A stretch of 64,000 bases of DNA from Methylopila henanensis (GTDB lineage Bacteria; Pseudomonadota; Alphaproteobacteria; Rhizobiales; Methylopilaceae). The notes beneath the pieces were generated by a model that was not told the DNA's origin, did not search any database, and saw only the letters and a list, made by a program, of their open reading frames with translations. The first letter of the stretch is position 1. Each line of letters starts with the position of its first letter. Shown one piece after another: positions 63,362-64,000 of this stretch. Made by a program: the position numbers and the translations under genes. The stretch spans positions 1-64,000 of the forward strand of contig NZ_JBHUER010000014.1 of NCBI RefSeq assembly GCF_042681025.1. The letters are read 5' to 3'.

Positions 63362-64000
63362 GCGCCCCGGCCGCCCACATGGCGGAACCCGCGCCGCAGG
63401 ACGTCTGGGAGACGCTGTCTCAAGACGAGCGCGACGCCGCCTACAACAACGTCGCGGCGGTGGCGAACAGCGCGGCCTGGGCGGCCGAGCGCGACGAGCT
63501 CGCAGCGGACTGGCGTTCGCGCCATGGCGCGAAGCTCGATCTCGCCTATGGGCCGAAACCCCGCAACCGCATCGACCTCTACCCGTCCGCCGACCGCGAC
63601 GCGCCCTGTCTCGTCTTCATCCATGGCGGCTACTGGCAGAAAAACTCGCGCGAGGTGTTCGCGCATTACGCCGAAGGCGCGGTCGCGGCCGGCTGGTCGG
63701 TCGCGATGCCGAGCCACACGCTCGCGCCGGACGCGAGCCTCACCGAGATCGTCGCGGAGCTGGGCGAGGCGCTGGACTGGCTCGCCCGCGAGGGCCGCCA
63801 GCACGGGCTGAACGGCCCGATCGTGCTCGCCGGCTGGTCGGCGGGCGGGCACCTCACCGCCATGCTGCTCGGACATTCCTCGGTCAGGGCGGGGCTCGCG
63901 ATCTCCGGCGTCTACGCGCTTGGGCCGATCCGCGACACCTTCCTGAACGCGGCGCTGAACCTGACCGACCGCGAGATCGAGACGCTCTCGCCGCTCTCGC
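63358..64000 (+). CDS. alpha/beta hydrolase, arylformamidase-like, 3'-truncated by window edge
   Basis: At least 214 residues; no stop before base 64000. Start GTG 63358 overlaps the amidohydrolase stop; ATG 63379 is the alternative. The N-terminus (SQDERDAAYNNVAAVANSAA), oxyanion loop VFIHGGYWQ and nucleophile elbow AGWSAGGH (Ser) are those of alpha/beta hydrolases related to kynurenine formamidase. Together with the amidohydrolase and MarR it looks like an inducible pathway for an N-acyl or cyclic amide compound. The catalytic Asp and His lie beyond the window. Confidence 0.85.
   Translation, partial: MSAPAAHMAEPAPQDVWETLSQDERDAAYNNVAAVANSAAWAAERDELAADWRSRHGAKLDLAYGPKPRNRIDLYPSADRDAPCLVFIHGGYWQKNSREVFAHYAEGAVAAGWSVAMPSHTLAPDASLTEIVAELGEALDWLAREGRQHGLNGPIVLAGWSAGGHLTAMLLGHSSVRAGLAISGVYALGPIRDTFLNAALNLTDREIETLSPLS

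Overview
The window is 64 kb of very GC-rich (roughly 70%) DNA from an alphaproteobacterium, most likely Hyphomicrobiales (Rhizobiales). The supporting markers are DUF1491, DUF2336, DUF1254/DUF1214, a FixJ-type regulator, a PmtA-like phospholipid methyltransferase, a YcgN cysteine-cluster protein, a CtrA-like TTAA motif and the dnaK/dnaJ neighbourhood. Genus cannot be fixed from the sequence alone. Both ends cut genes: a sensor kinase at the left and an alpha/beta hydrolase at the right. A run of 51 N at 27369-27419 interrupts one gene. I see no rRNA, transposase, prophage or CRISPR array; one tRNA (Val, CAC) is present.

Layout. 1-8.7 kb: sensor histidine kinase overlapping a peptidoglycan-binding membrane protein, DUF1491, DUF2336, a small protein coupled to a lipoprotein, DUF1214/DUF1254, a class A penicillin-binding protein and a YcgN protein. 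8.8-13 kb: purL, bolA, grxD, a metallophosphoesterase, then an intergenic stretch with a thrice-repeated motif, a perfect 15-bp inverted repeat and a strong terminator. 13-19.6 kb: EamA exporter, two more metallophosphoesterases (one overlapping a GAF-domain gene), VOC protein, alkB, a membrane-anchored unknown. 19.8-24.7 kb: dnaK, an FkbM methyltransferase, dnaJ, a PmtA-like methyltransferase. 24.8-32.7 kb: FMN reductase, pyrF, FixJ-like regulator, PPOX-fold protein (with the gap), chaA-type antiporter, metW, a methyltransferase, gloB, DUF985 cupin, YddG-like exporter and a 49-residue membrane peptide.

32.9-39.4 kb is a heavy-metal efflux operon of czcCBA type with two extra small secreted proteins; CzcA has the Asp402/Asp408/Glu415 signature of Zn/Co/Cd pumps. 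39.5-44.1 kb: small secreted proteins, tRNA-Val, gph, succinate-semialdehyde dehydrogenase, rpiA, DUF2059. 44.2-49.5 kb is a minus-strand cobalamin-uptake operon (riboswitch, TonB-dependent receptor, ATPase, binding protein, permease).

49.5-58.9 kb is the most interesting part: ten consecutive minus-strand genes encoding ferredoxin-NADP reductase, a 7Fe ferredoxin, a sulfonate/taurine-type ABC importer, a Crp-family regulator, a HEAT-repeat protein, a truncated AprB-like ferredoxin, an AprA-like flavoprotein and a DUF971 protein. Three copies of one palindromic repeat and two minus-strand terminators divide it into transcription units. The set reads as import of an (unknown) substrate, NADPH-to-ferredoxin electron supply and a flavoprotein redox step. 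59-64 kb: an EamA exporter divergent from a MocR regulator, and a MarR regulator divergent from an amidohydrolase coupled to an alpha/beta hydrolase, each pair with a candidate operator between.
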